Part shown: positions 11,973-23,279 of the stretch, piece by piece
Numbering within the stretch: the stretch's first letter is position 1
Layout: each line of letters begins with the position of its first letter
Assembly: GCA_036927565.1 (NCBI GenBank)
Contig: JAYESD010000001.1
Span: 16,616,001-16,680,000 of the forward strand
Direction of reading: 5' to 3'
Origin: Tuctoria greenei
Taxonomy: Eukaryota > Streptophyta > Magnoliopsida > Poales > Poaceae
DNA length: 64,000 bases
Made by a program: the position numbers and the translations under genes
The notes under the pieces: generated by a model
Seen by the model: only the letters and a program-made list of their open reading frames with translations
Told to the model about the DNA's origin: nothing
Database searches by the model: none

Positions 11973-14924
11973 TGTAAAATCCCAGTTTTTCCGTAATATA
12001 AAGTTCAGTTACCAGTTTGTTTTCAACCATGGTGGAGATCAATTATGGTTGTACACATGAACTTGATATCATCAAGAATCTTTCTTTCACTCATACTTAA
12101 ATTTTATTTACATGAGGGATGGACTTCACCAATGACCCTAGGATAATTCAAGTGACCTTTCTACAAATTTTGGAATTTATTTGAATGGGAATTGCTAGGG
12201 CAAAAACCATATGTAGTACAAAATATATTCAAATTAATTCAAAACTTGAATATAGCTACTGTACATTTAGGCCCTGTCAAAATATTCAAATCTGAGGCTA
12301 TACATTTTTCCATGGCCTCATAATATTCCAAATAGCACCCCTGCAAATTTTCATAATTTCTGAAACTCATTTGCTGTTTAATTCAGTGACTCCATTGAAT
12401 TTCATTCAAATTCAAATTTGAATTTGGTTTCAGTTGAAACTTGTCCAAATTTGAAATCCAATTTCCGAATCTGACTCCACACATTTGATTTGGCTTCTCC
12501 AGAAAAATCTAGGATTTTTGGATCAAGTTTGGTAAGGGAATTAAAGTTCCAGAGAGGATTGACTTGAAGGGGCAGTGGGACCCACTAGTCATAGAGGCAT
12601 TACCGTGAGTGCTCTGCCGCCGAAATTTCGTCGCCGCTCTGCTCGACACCGCACGCATGCAAAGCTCCAGCGAGCTGCCTGCTTGCCTGCTCGCCGCGCG
12701 CACTAAAGCCGCAGCCGCCACCACCACCTCACGCCACCTCCCTCACTCCTCCGTTCCCTTTTCGTGTTTTCCCCTCCGCTCGCGCACCGCCGACCTCACC
12801 TCGGAACTCCGACGGTAGCTTGCCATCTAGCAAAGGATCGATTGTGAGTTCTTTAGCAAAGTTGTTCACAACTTGCTTGCGCATCTTCTCAACCTTTTGG
12901 TTTGGTGTTTCCTCACCCGGTTGTGCGTTATTCCGCAGTTTTCTGACGACCGCGGGAGAAGCCACCAAGAACCGTCCCTGCTCCACCGCCGACAAGCCGC
13001 AGGAAGCCTCTACAGGCCCCAACTTCTATAAGAGAAAAGTGTGTTATCATGCCTTACGCATGCTCACCAAGTTTCAAGCCGCGCCATACCTTGTAGAGTT
13101 CTTATTTCCATTTTTCCCCATGATAGTTCATACTGAGGTCCGTAGATCATCAGTTTAATTACGTTTCATCGTGCAACTATTTTTCAATCCAACGGAGGAT
13201 TATATTATATACCTTCCAGCACAACATCTCACCAAAACTAAAGGGAAGTCATCGAGAGATGAGGTCAGATTTCAAGTTTTCCCTGCCGCTAATGAAAATC
13301 CGTCGGTCCACCGTCGAAGTCGACGTTGCCGGCGATTTTATCCCATTTGCACCCCCTAGTTAACTTCTCCATGCTGCCAGGAACGTTCCCGACCTTTCTT
13401 AGAGTTTCTTATGCCATTCCCATGCGATTTCAACGATCGCCAAAACCCTAGCTCCGCCGCCGCCATCGCACCGCTATCTCTGGTCGTCACCGCCACGATT
13501 GGACCCCACAATCGGCTTGTGCTGTCAATTTTATGGTTAGGCGGTCAAGGCTAGGCCGGGAGGAGGTCAATGCAACCATTCCAGCGAGCTCACCGGCGCC
13601 GCGCCGCCGCAGCCGAGCAACGCGTCGAGAGGTAGACGAAGACCCCCTGGGCCCCGCCTATCAGCGACACGTGCGAGCGCGCATATCAGCTATGGCCCAG
13701 ATCCGGAGCGGCTACGCGGGTTAACCCCGTGGCCCTCGGTGCGGCTCATCGCTGATTGGCCCAATTCAAATGAAGTGGGATCAGCCGCTTTATTTAAATT
13801 TTCCCATTGGAAAATAATTCCAGGATTCAATCAAAATTCTAAAATTCATTTATCCTAGTAAATTTGCTCCAAAATTTCCAAATAAATTCTGGTAGACTCA
13901 TCTCAATCTCTACTTTGAAGCGGCGCAATTTGTTGGACATGAGACTCCCAGAATGTTCATAATTAATTCCTTAGATCTAACTGATTGCGAAATTAATTAC
14001 TCCTGTTCTGCTAATTGGAAAATTCCGAATTTTGGTCAGAACACTCTACGAAATTCACTTGATATCAAGTAAAAATTTTAAGTTCATTGGACATTATTTA
14101 CTTGGTTGATCAGTGTTCCAAATCTCTATGTAATTGAAAAATTAGGAAAAATACAGAAAACATTTCAAAAATTCTCCCAAACTTGTAAAACCAATTTCTC
14201 CCTGTAGGAATCTTAGAAAATTGTGAAACAAATTTTCCTAGTACTAGTGAGACCCGCTCTGCATGGTACAGCCACTGGTAGCCATGATAGACTTCCAAAA
14301 TTTCAACCAAAATTCAGAGAACGTTATTACTTGCCATAATTTTAGAGACAACAAACTTCCTTGATCATCTCCTGTTATTTGCAAGAGTCTCCATTTTAGT
14401 CCCTAGTATCTACCATAAAAGTCCCAAAGCCAATTAAGATCACTATCTTATTTTGATCACATGATATTAGCTTGTGACCTTAAACATATTAATTATTTTC
14501 AAAGTCATTCATATATAGTATATGCATATCGTGTAGTAAATGAAGTCGAGGAGCAGCCGGAAGCCTTGGAAGTACATCTGCTAGAGACTAACATAGACCC
14601 GGACTCGCATTCAGGCAAGCCCTGGTTTGCATTTAAGATCCTTACAGTGTCTTTGCAGTTTTCATTCACCTTACGTCTTCAGATGTTTGTGCATTACGTT
14701 TAAGGTGTTTGACATACACTTGCATGAATCACAAATCCCATGGAGTATCGGGTAGGTCTACAACCCGATGAGTTGAAGCTGCCATGCTTATGTTCATAGG
14801 AATCCGGTAGAAGTCGAGTAGTTGAAATATACTCGCGAGATAGGATTTTATCACACGGGATGAAAGGGATCAAGAAATGGTTTATGAATATGAAATTGAG
14901 ACCGAGCAGCGGGTAGGATGCAGC
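11973..14924 (+). repeat. E1 3' LTR, right end deleted
   Basis: It matches 81-3028 with small differences throughout, including the GC-rich block (about 12,600-13,740). Identity ends abruptly after GGATGCAGC at 14,924, and the sequence that follows belongs to E2. The missing piece corresponds to 3029-4098 of the 5' LTR and does not reappear right of E2. The break is therefore a deletion and not a simple insertion. Confidence 0.92.
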
Positions 14925-14971
14925 CAATTTGGATGATGAGTCATTGGAGTTTCATTTGAAGAAATTCTAGC

Positions 14972-17616
14972 ATGGGATTAAATATCAACGGTGATGACTT
15001 GGCTCCGCCAGCAGCCTTCCTCCCCCTGAACATGGAGGCTCAGTTCAGTAGGGAGCTCTGGAGGAGCATGCCAGTGCTTGACGACCTTGGCGAGGTAGAA
15101 GAGCGTTTGACCACCGGATTAGCGATTCTCGGAGCATCCTAAGGTGGTCCCGCCTCCGCCCCGAGTCGAAGGACTGAAGACGTCAGCAAAGGCAAGGGCA
15201 AGAAGCTAGCTGAGCCTTCCAGCCGGAAGAGGAAGTTGAAGCATGCTGACAAGAGGTCCGTCAGGCCTGCTCCTTCCACGACGGCTGCTTCCCCCCGGAG
15301 GGTGAGGTCTTCTGTAGCTACCCCTACTCCGGTGCAAACGTTCTCAAGAGGCTTAAGCTCTGGGCAGGCGACCCTGGCTTCAATGCCGGCTAGAAGCTCC
15401 AAGTCCGGGAGTTCTTCCTGGCAAAGGGATGCTCCGGCCGAAAGAACTCCGGCGGCTGCGAGTGTTCCTCAACTGAGGTCCAAAGCAGTTGTCTCACCAG
15501 ATTTGGTGGGCTCTAGCTCTGGGCCTCAGAAGAAGAGGTTTCGAGGCGAGTGGGGTGGTAGCATCCTGAGGTAAGCATTGATTGCTCACTATGAAATGTT
15601 AATCTTGCTTTTGGATGTGTCTTTAATCTTCTCTTCCCTTTATTTTTAGTGTGTCGAAGAAGGGACCTGGAGCTCCAGCGCCTGTTGCAATGGCTGGGGC
15701 TGCACATGTTGAAGCTCCAGCTTCGATCATTGAGGCTCCTCGTCAAGCGGAGGCAGAAGTCGCGGCAGCTCCAGCACCAGCTGTCGTGTGCTTGGACTCA
15801 TAGTCCTCACCCAAAGCTCATGTGGTAGCACCGGACCGCATGAGGGAAGTTAAAGATGTGCCCCTGGTGGCATAGGCTGATGCTCCAGCACCGACAATGC
15901 CAGAAGTTCCAGCTTCCGAGCCGAAAGTTGCCAAAGCCCTGGCTGTTGAGCCAGAGGTAGCTGAAGCCCTGGCTATTGAGTCGGAGATTACCCAAGCTCC
16001 GGTCCTTGTGCCGGAAACGGTTGAAGATCCGGCGGCTGAGCCAAAGGTGGTAGAGGGTCCGGCGGCTGAGCTGGAGATGGTTGGTAGAAGGTCCGGCGAC
16101 TGTGCCGGAGGTGGTCGCCACGCTGGAGCCTAAGCCAGCGGCGGTCGAGGCCCCAGTTGAAGCTCCAGCTGCTGCTCCAGAATTGGTGGTCCCGAAGGTA
16201 CCAGGTCTAGAGCCAGAGCAGCTTGCAGGACCAGCGACAGGTCCTTCAACGTCGGAGCCATCGACTGAAGACCCGGAAGTGGTGCCTTCACCTGCTCCGG
16301 AGGTGGAAGTCCCCCCCCCCCCCCCCCCCGTGGGTTCTTCTACTGCCACTAAAGGGCTCCAGGAGAGCGGCTCTAGTGCTGCAGGAGTACATGGGACCAC
16401 TATTGTAGAGTGGGACCCAATTTTTGTGACGGAGAACCCGTTTGAGCCTGCGGAAATGATCCCAGCAGGACCAGAACCTATCCCCCTAGCATTGTGCATA
16501 GACAACGCCGGCACAAGTCTTCGGCAAGTCCAGCTTGCCTTCGATCATGAGAGTAAAGCTTTGGAAGAGGAGCGCAACACCTTGAGGCGTTGGCGCAACA
16601 GAATCCATTTTGAGACCAAGCTTGCTCAGACAAGGCTAACTGACCAGAAGGAATAGATCAAGGGGGAGAAGGCCCGGTTAGAGTACTGGGACAAGTTGAT
16701 GGAAGAGAAGGAGGCCGCCAGCCAGGCGCTCGATGCTAACTCTAGGGAAATCCTGGAGCAAGCCAAGGAGAGACGTGACGCCACTGACGAGCGTTACGAA
16801 AGGATCGCAGAGTTGAATGAAACTCACCTGAAGAGTTGAGCGGACCTGGAGGCGAGGGAGGAAAAACTCCTAGGGCAGCAGGAGGATGTGGTGAGGAGAG
16901 AGGCGGAGGTCACCCAGAAGTTGACTCTGGGTGAGAAAAATTTGGAGGATCACAACATAAAGTTGGATCACTGGAAGGAGGCAGAGAGGAAGAAGAACTG
17001 GAAGGTGGGGCAAGAGCTCTCAAAAAGAGAGTCTGACGTTGCCGCTAGGGAGCAGAGAGTCAAGGACAGGGAAAATGACCTAGCTGAGTGGCGGAACCGC
17101 ATCCACCTCCGGGAGGTGGAGTTGGCCGACCAGGAGAAGCAGGTTGCTGAGATCATGCAGCAACTTGCTAAGTTGGCTGAGCGACTTGCCCGTGAAGGTT
17201 GGGAGGTTGCGACCGCCTGGAGGTCACTGGAGGAGCTGCGGAGCTTGAAGGCAACTGAGTCCCTTATGTTATGGGACTTCTTGGGGCGTGCAGACAGGTC
17301 CCTTGTGCCTCTTGGTTTCAGTCCAGTACGCCTAGAGGACCCAGCGCAGGAGCTGGACCAGACGCTAGCGGCACTTGGCTCTGCTGGCAGCAAACTCGAC
17401 GCGATGGGTGACGTCATCACCGATCAACTGGAGACGGAGGGTAAATCCTTGGCCACGAATGTCGCTGAGTATGTCTTGGCATGTTACTGGAGCCGAGACC
17501 CCCAGTTCTCCCTTGATCCGGTCTTTGAAGGAATCGTCGCAAAGGAGGAGGATGTCGCCAGGGCTAGTGTCCAAGAAGCTGCTGAGAAGGTTGCTTCGTT
17601 TTTCCACAGGACCTAG
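14972..17616 (+). pseudogene. E2 antisense ORF: Ala/Pro-rich and coiled-coil protein, spliced
   Basis: This runs opposite to E2 gag-pol. Exon 1 (from ATG 14,972, stop at 15,140) is basic and Ser/Pro-rich. After an intron at 15,571-15,649 the frame continues with an Ala/Pro/Val/Glu-rich repeat region (15,651-16,500) of units such as EPEVAEA and EPKVVEG. The end (16,500-17,616) is a highly charged coiled-coil stretch rich in E, K, R and Q. Stops lie at 15,801, about 15,870, 16,654 and about 16,837, with a frameshift near 16,080. A run of 19 C at 16,311-16,329 encodes prolines. Tat elements such as Grande are known to carry antisense ORFs of unknown function. No enzyme motif is visible. Confidence 0.72.
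15571..15649 (+). other. Probable spliceosomal intron in the E2 antisense ORF
   Basis: The donor CTGAG|GTAAGC and the acceptor TATTTTTAG|TG follow plant consensus, with a T-rich run before the acceptor. Removing the 79 bp joins a phase-2 codon and keeps the Ala/Pro-rich frame open across the junction. The intron itself is AT-rich, unlike the GC-rich exons. This supports + strand transcription at some time in the past. Confidence 0.7.
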
Positions 17617-18689
17617 ATCCTCCAGTAGCTAGGACTTTTCTCCCTTTGTCCCTTGTAATCTAGTTCTTTTGATTAATGAAATCCTCCTTTTTGCCTTGAA
17701 TTTCATTTTGTCTTCAATATACTGTGTTGTGTCTTGTTGGCCCCCTGGTACATGTGTACAGTTGAGATGTGTACATGTACCAAAGGTTATTACAGTATGT
17801 TGATGACTTGGTTGCTTCGCACTTGTAGATTTTAAGTCCGAAGTATTTGATTTTGAAGCATCGAGGACAGGCCCCCTGGGATGGTCGGAGCTTGTTAGCT
17901 TCGACGTCAACATATTAGATGTTGACGGCAGACCTATCTTGGGAGATGTTGGAGCTTAGTAGCTTCGACGTCGTCCACCATCGCTATGATTTTTTTCTTT
18001 TACTGCACATTAAACGCAAAAGAGAAAGTAAAATTTGTCCTCTTGTCTATAAATTGGTTGTGACTTATTATTCTTATTTGGACTTTAAATCCGAATAAAT
18101 TCAACATGATAACAAGCATTTTGATATAATCTTCCTAGATCTACATGCCTTTTTAGTACTCACCCTGCTAAGGCCTGCCGGGGTGTGGGTAGAGTGGCGT
18201 ACTTAGGGTGCAGGACCAGGCTAAGTCGATAGCACACTCCGGATCTATGTTGGCTTGGCGTTCAGGCAAGTAGACTATGTAGCAGTGTTAAGATCCAAAA
18301 AGACTATCAGTAAGGCTTGTAATGCATGTGAATTACTTGGAACAAAGCTCAAAAACATTTGCACAACTTCATTACAGACAAGTGGGGTAAAAATAATTTG
18401 ATATATTGAGCCTTGTACAAAAGGTAAATGGACATGGAGTCTGGTTTCACACAACAATGCCTTTCATTATAGGTCCATAGTACAGGGGAGACAAGGACAC
18501 ACTTAGGGTGCTGGACCAAGCTAAATGTGTTATTCATCTTGTACTAGCCTAGAGAAAGTAGTTACACTTTTAGTGTTGTGACTACGTCAAGTGTTACTTG
18601 AACTTCCCGGACCCTCCCAGAGGGGTCCAGATGTTCTCCCGGAGGACTTGCTCATCTCTGTATAATGACTCTACAACATGCATTGTGTG
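17617..18689. other. E2 intergenic region between convergent ORFs
   Basis: About 1.1 kb between the ends of the antisense ORF (+) and integrase (-). No coding frame is convincing. It holds an imperfect inverted repeat at 17,746-17,782 (arms tggtacatgtgtaca and tgtgtacatgtacca) that could be a hairpin between the two converging transcripts. It also has two short direct repeats of agcttcgacgtc (near 17,897 and 17,960). A hairpin of the type found in the RNase H region (ccggacc/ggtcc) lies at 18,606-18,629. Confidence 0.5.
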
Positions 18690-20020
18690 TAATTACAGAC
18701 TCACGTCCGTGATTCTAAGCATAAAACTTATGGAGGTGCTCGATGTTCCAAGGATTGGGAAGTGGGATCCCATCCTCAGTTGCCAAGCGAACACACCCTG
18801 GTCGGGATACTTTAATGACTCGGAAAGTTTGTTCATCCCTTCACGAGTTAGTATCTTTCGGAGCACCAGGTCGCCTTCTTCAAGCTTTCGGTCACCCACA
18901 TGCCTTTGATGGTAGCGCCGGAGCGCTTGGCGATAACGTGCATACCGAACAGCTGCTTGGCACCTTCCCTCGTTGATGAGGTCAAGGTCTTCACGCCAGA
19001 GCTGGTCTTGCGTAGCTTCGTCGAAGGTCCGGACCCGGAGGGACCCCAAGATGATCTTTGGAGGACTGCTTCGGCTCCGTACACCAAGAAGAATGGATTC
19101 TCCCCAGTTGACCGATTAGGTGTTGTCCTATTCGCCCATAATGTGGACGGAACCTCTTCAATCCAGTTAGCTCCGTTCTTTTTCAAGCACTCATATCTGC
19201 ACGTCTTGAGTCCTTTTAAGATTTCTGCATTTGCTCTCTCGGCTTGGCCATTGCTTGTTCGGTGAGCTACTGAAGCGTAGCTAAGTTGAATGTCGAGGTC
19301 TTCGCAATACTCTTGGAATGCAGCACTTGTGAATTGAGTTCCGTTGTCAGTTATGACTTTGTTTGGAGCTCCAAATCTGCATATAATGGACTTCAAGAAC
19401 TTGATTGTTGATTTTTTATTGATTGTTACTACTGGAGTTGCTTCCGGCCACTTGGTGAACTTGTCGATGGCGACATATAGGAACCTGAAACCTCCGACGG
19501 CTTTTGGGAAATGTCCCAAGAGATCCATGCCCCACACAGCGAATGGCCATGTAGGAGGTATCATTTGTAGTGATTGAGACAGTGTGTGAATCTGTTTTGT
19601 ATGGAACTGGCATGCTTCACATTTCTTCACAGGCTCAACCGCATCCTGGAGTGCTGTAGGCTAGTAAAAGCCATGCCGGAAGGCTTACTGACCAGTGTGC
19701 GAGAAGATGTGTGGTTCCCGCACTCGCCTCCATGGATTTCTGTGAGAAGATTGCGGACTTCTTCCCTTGCAATGTACCACATTAGGATGCCATTGGCACC
19801 GCGTCGATAGAGATCCCCTTCTACCAACGTGTACCTTTTAGCCAATCTGACAATCTGGTTAGCGGATACACTGTCTTCAAGAAGGATATTGTCTTTCAAG
19901 TAGCTCCGGATCTCCGAGATCTATGCATCAAAGCTAACTTGAGCTTTTGATTCTTGCATGTTGGGTTGCTCGGAGCTTCCGACAGCACCTACGACCCTTG
20001 GTGAACGCCATGGTAACAGG
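18690..20020 (-). pseudogene. E2 integrase
   Basis: Read leftward from about 20,020. The zinc-binding part has IHGGECGNH (near 19,780) and, after a frame change, CEACQFH (about 19,620), with the last zinc ligand altered. The core shows GMDLLG, then ITDNGTQF, then NGQAERANAEI (19,300-19,540), giving the D-D-E triad. A frameshift near 19,040 moves the C-terminal part (KLEEGDLVLR, then WNIEH-like remnants) to another frame ending about 18,693. No chromodomain is present, as expected for Tat elements. Confidence 0.88.
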
Positions 20021-20066
20021 GCCACCGGGACCGCCAGCTTCGAGGTGCTGGTCTCACCCCCTTCGC

Positions 20067-20642
20067 TTAGTTCGGCAGGCTGAGTTGTTGGTTTTGATAA
20101 CCTCCGAATGAAGATTCCATCAGGAGCCGGATGACTGAGGCTTTCATCGAGAGTTCATCGGCTTTAGAGTTATGAAGGCGTTGAATATGATGGAGATCCA
20201 GGACTTCGAAGTCCTTCTGAAGCCTTTGGACTTCAAGGAGGTAAGCAGCAAATTGAGAATTGTTATAGGAGCATTCACCTTTCACTTGTTTGATGATGAG
20301 TTGTGAATCTCCATTCACCAACAACTGTTTGACACCATATGATAGTGCCACCTTGAGTCCATAGATGAGGGCTTCATACTCCGCCATATTGTTGGTTGCC
20401 TTGAAATCAAGGTGTACCATGTACTTGACCTTCTCTCCGGTCGGAGCCAGGAGAAGGATTCTAGCTCTGGCCCCCTGCTTCTGCACGGAGCCATCAAAGT
20501 AGAGGGTCCAGTGAGGCTCAGTGAATACTGGAACTTTGAGTTCTGGTTTCTGCTCACTGTGACCCCCAGGGTTTGATGGAGAGGGGGTCCATTCTGCCAT
20601 AAAGTCAGCCAAGGCTTGACTTTTAATTGCTTGTCTCGACAC
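20067..20642 (-). pseudogene. E2 second RNase H (archaeal-type)
   Basis: A 191-residue open piece with the features of the extra RNase H found only in Tat-related plant gypsy elements: YFDGS with the first acidic residue, ATNNMAEYEALIYGL with the Glu, and VNGDSQLIIKQV with the next Asp. It lies between the first RNase H and integrase, the usual position. The C-terminal half is degraded (ADELSMKAS where other copies keep a conserved Asp-rich end). Confidence 0.85.
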
Positions 20643-20657
20643 GAATTCTAGATCGAA

Positions 20658-21317
20658 TTATTCCAGCTCCACTGCCCACATTGCAATATCCCTAGTTGAA
20701 TTAGGGTTATGCAAAATTGCACGTAGTGGAAAAGAAGTTACCACTGATATTTTGTGGGCCTGTAAGTAATGATGAAGCTTTCTTGAGGCGATAAGAACTG
20801 CATAAAGCAGTTTATGCACCTCAATGTATCTTGTCTTGGCGTCGTGGAGTACTTCACTGATGAAATACATAGGGCGTTGGACTGTCCGGACCCTCCCAAA
20901 GGGGCCCGGAGCTTCCTCCTCATCTACCCGGACCATCTCGGAGGGGTCCGGACCTTCTTCTGGAATTTCCTGGTGCCTACCGAAGGAACTCGGAGCTTCT
21001 TCTGGAGTGACCCGGACCCTCCCAAAGGGGTCTGGATCTTCTTGTTCAGCAACAGTTACTCCTTCTTTTCAAGGAGGTTGATCCTCTAGCATCTCGCCTT
21101 GAGGATCTGTGCTTGAGGGTTGGTCCCCAGACTTGCCTTCAGGTAGTTTCGGACAATCCCGGAGGGGTCTAGACTCCGGAATTGTGGATGGCTCTTGTCT
21201 TTCCACAACCAGGACCATACTGACAACCTCTGTAGTTGCCGAAATGTAAAGCAGTAAAGGCTCACCAGGGTTCGGAGCTACCAGGATTGGTAGTCTGGTG
21301 AGGAGTTGCTTCAGCTC
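20658..21317 (-). pseudogene. E2 first RNase H with repeat-bearing insertion
   Basis: The right part (21,317 down to about 21,180) follows RT. The left part (20,936-20,658) contains the conserved RNase H stretch RPMYFISEVL, DAKTRY and YAVLIASRKL. Between them lies a spacer of about 250 bp coding for Pro/Gly/Arg/Val-rich repeats such as GPFGRVRT, built of short DNA palindromes. Such a spacer inside RNase H would probably form a surface loop. It is variable sequence and not a domain I recognise. Confidence 0.75.
20885..21180. repeat. Cluster of CCGGACC...GGTCCGG hairpins
   Basis: At least four short palindromic units: 20,885-20,910, 20,927-20,951, 21,011-21,035 and a degenerate one near 21,150-21,172. 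Each has arms of about 8-9 bp (ccggaccct / aggggtccgg) and a loop of about 6. A further copy lies outside RNase H at 18,606-18,629. They keep the reading frame of the surrounding RNase H spacer. Confidence 0.75.
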
Positions 21318-22210
21318 TTAAAATGCCTTTTCTGCTTCTTCAGACCAATGAAATGGTCTGGACTTCCTCAACAGTTTGAAGAAGGGTAGCGCCCGTTCTG
21401 CCAGTCTTGAGATAAACCGGCTGAGCGCAGCTAGACATCCAGTCAACTTTTGGACATCTTTAATGCGGGCTGGGGGCCGCATTTCTTCTATAGCCTTGAT
21501 CTTCGCTAGATTTGCTTCGATTCCTCGATGAGTCACCAAGAACCCCAGAAGCTTTCCAGAGCTAACCCAGAAGACACACTTGTCCGGGTTCATCTTGGTG
21601 CGCGTAGTGCGCAGCTTATCGAAGACGGCTTGTAAATTGTCAAGGAGTGACTCCTTGTTTTTGATCTTCACGACGATTTCATCAACATACACCTCCAACA
21701 AATCTCTAATTAGCTCTCCAAATGTTTTGTACATGGCTCGCACAAATGTTGAAGCAGCATTTTTAAGACCAAATGGCATGGCAGTATAACAATACAATCC
21801 CTCTACTGTTATGAAGGCAGTATGCTCTTCATCTTCCTTAGACATTTGGATTTGATGATATCCAGAATATGCATCTAAGAAACACAGTAGTTCACACCCA
21901 GAGGTGGAGTCCACTATGTGATCTATTCTAGGTAGTTGAAATAGATCCTTTGGACATGCCTTATTTAAGGTGGTGTAGTCAATACACATCCATAGCTTCC
22001 CACCGGCCTTGGGTACAACATCTGGGTTTGCCAGCCATTTTGGATGGAAGACTTCCCAGATGAATCCAGCTTTGAGCAACTTCTTGATTTCCTGTCGGAT
22101 GAAGTTTTGCCGCACGATTGATTGCTTCCGGGGCTTCTAGTGTACAGGCCGTGCGTCTGGGTAAATCTTCAGATTGTGCTCAATCACTTCCCTAGGGATC
22201 CAATGCATTT
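21318..22210 (-). pseudogene. E2 reverse transcriptase, catalytic Asp replaced
   Basis: Open for 265 residues (22,115-21,318) with MCIDYTTLNKACP, FLDAYSGYHQI and MPFGLKNA, typical of Tat RT. The catalytic box reads YVDE instead of YVDD: codon 21,678-21,680 is GAA on the - strand. That should abolish polymerase activity. An in-frame TAG at about 22,140 separates the N-terminal RT segment. Confidence 0.9.
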
Positions 22211-22367
22211 GTTACAGTTGCCAGGAAAACACGTCGACATTAGCCCGGAGGAAATTGATGAACGCGAGTTCCTATTTGTTGTTCAGACCACCTGATATAC
22301 GGGTAGTCTGAGCCGCATCGGAACTGATTTGGAAGACTTTGACGAGAATGTCGGCGTCACCACTTGG

Positions 22368-23279
22368 TTACACACGAGGTGCGGAGGTAGAGACTTTGTG
22401 ATGAATACTTGGAGGATTCGCAGCTGGTTCCTTACCGGATGCTTCCTCTTGCACTATGGTAAGCGCATAGAGTTCTTCTAGTGCAGTGACTCCTGCGGTA
22501 CGATCTCCACGGATCTGGAGAACGCCCGTGGGTGTTGGCATTTTCAACACCAAGTAACCATAATAGGCAGCAACCATAAACTTGTATAAAGCTGTTCTAC
22601 CTAAAATGTCATTAAAGGGCAAACTTATCTGCACAACGTCGAAAACTAGTTTCTCGGTTCTGTAGTTCTCCCGGGTCCCGAAGGTCACTAGGAGTGTAAT
22701 GGAACCAAGAGGAGTAATGGTTCCCGGACCTACTCTAGAGAAAGGTCGGGATGGGCGAAAGTCCGATGGTCATATCTGAATCTTAACGAAAGCTTCAAAT
22801 CTTATGGGGTTTAGCTCGGAACCTCCGTCCACCATTACATGGTGGATTTGGATATTGTTAATGGTGGGTGACACCATCAACGGGAGTTGACCAGCCTCGA
22901 TCATGTTTCGGGGGCAGTCTGAAGCATCGAAAATGATGGGTGTATCCATCCACTTCCGATGTGGTTCTGCCTTAGTAGCAGGAGCTACCACGGTCATGTC
23001 CCACCGCATTGTCTTAAGGATGCGATGAGAGGTGATGTCCCATGAACCACCATAGATGGTGTTCAGGGTTTTCCGACGCTCGTTGTCAGAGGCGTCGGAG
23101 TCGTCGTCGACAATGTTGTAGACGGCTTTCAAGACCTTTTTAGGGTCCTGGAAACCTAGCTCATCTTGAGTTGGAGCTTCGTCAACTTTTTGTTTTCCTT
23201 CCCTTTGACGGGAAGGAGCTTCTTCCCTGTGCTTGTTGTAGCGCTCGGCAAGGTTTTGGACCTCCCAGCACTCTTTCAA
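22368..23279 (-). pseudogene. E2 aspartic protease and linker
   Basis: The active site reads VMVDGGSELNPI with the Asp codon at 22,827-22,829. DGGS is the usual form in Tat elements. Upstream is CPRNMIEAGQLPLMVSP. A stop at about 22,770 interrupts it. The C-terminal protease part continues at 22,688-22,368 with NDILGR and a hydrophobic core, and then leads into RT. No zinc knuckle could be located with certainty. Confidence 0.83.

Larger units (their letters stand above)
81..14924 (+). mobile_element. E1: Ty3/gypsy chromovirus, long LTRs, ORF0
   Basis: An LTR retrotransposon with this order: 5' LTR 81-4098, primer-binding site at 4102, leader, ORF0, gag, protease, reverse transcriptase-RNase H, integrase with chromodomain, polypurine tract, 3' LTR from 11,973. 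The chromodomain, LTRs over 2 kb and an extra ORF before gag resemble the Tekay-type lineage (RIRE3/RIRE8-like in rice). That placement rests on recalled family traits, not on a search. The 3' LTR stops matching after 14,924, so about 1.07 kb of it (counterpart of 3029-4098) is missing. The two LTRs differ by about 4% over the first 155 bp and about 9% in a sample further in. Gag-pol is decayed; only ORF0 is open throughout. Confidence 0.93.

Noticed and set aside
15807..16514. A 235-codon ORF on the - strand
   Set aside because: It is the shadow of the Ala/Pro-rich + strand repeat region; its Ser/Gly/Thr composition follows from the repeat.
16968..17420. A Ser-rich - strand ORF
   Set aside because: It mirrors the coiled-coil + strand frame, whose frame is longer and in line with the rest of the antisense ORF.
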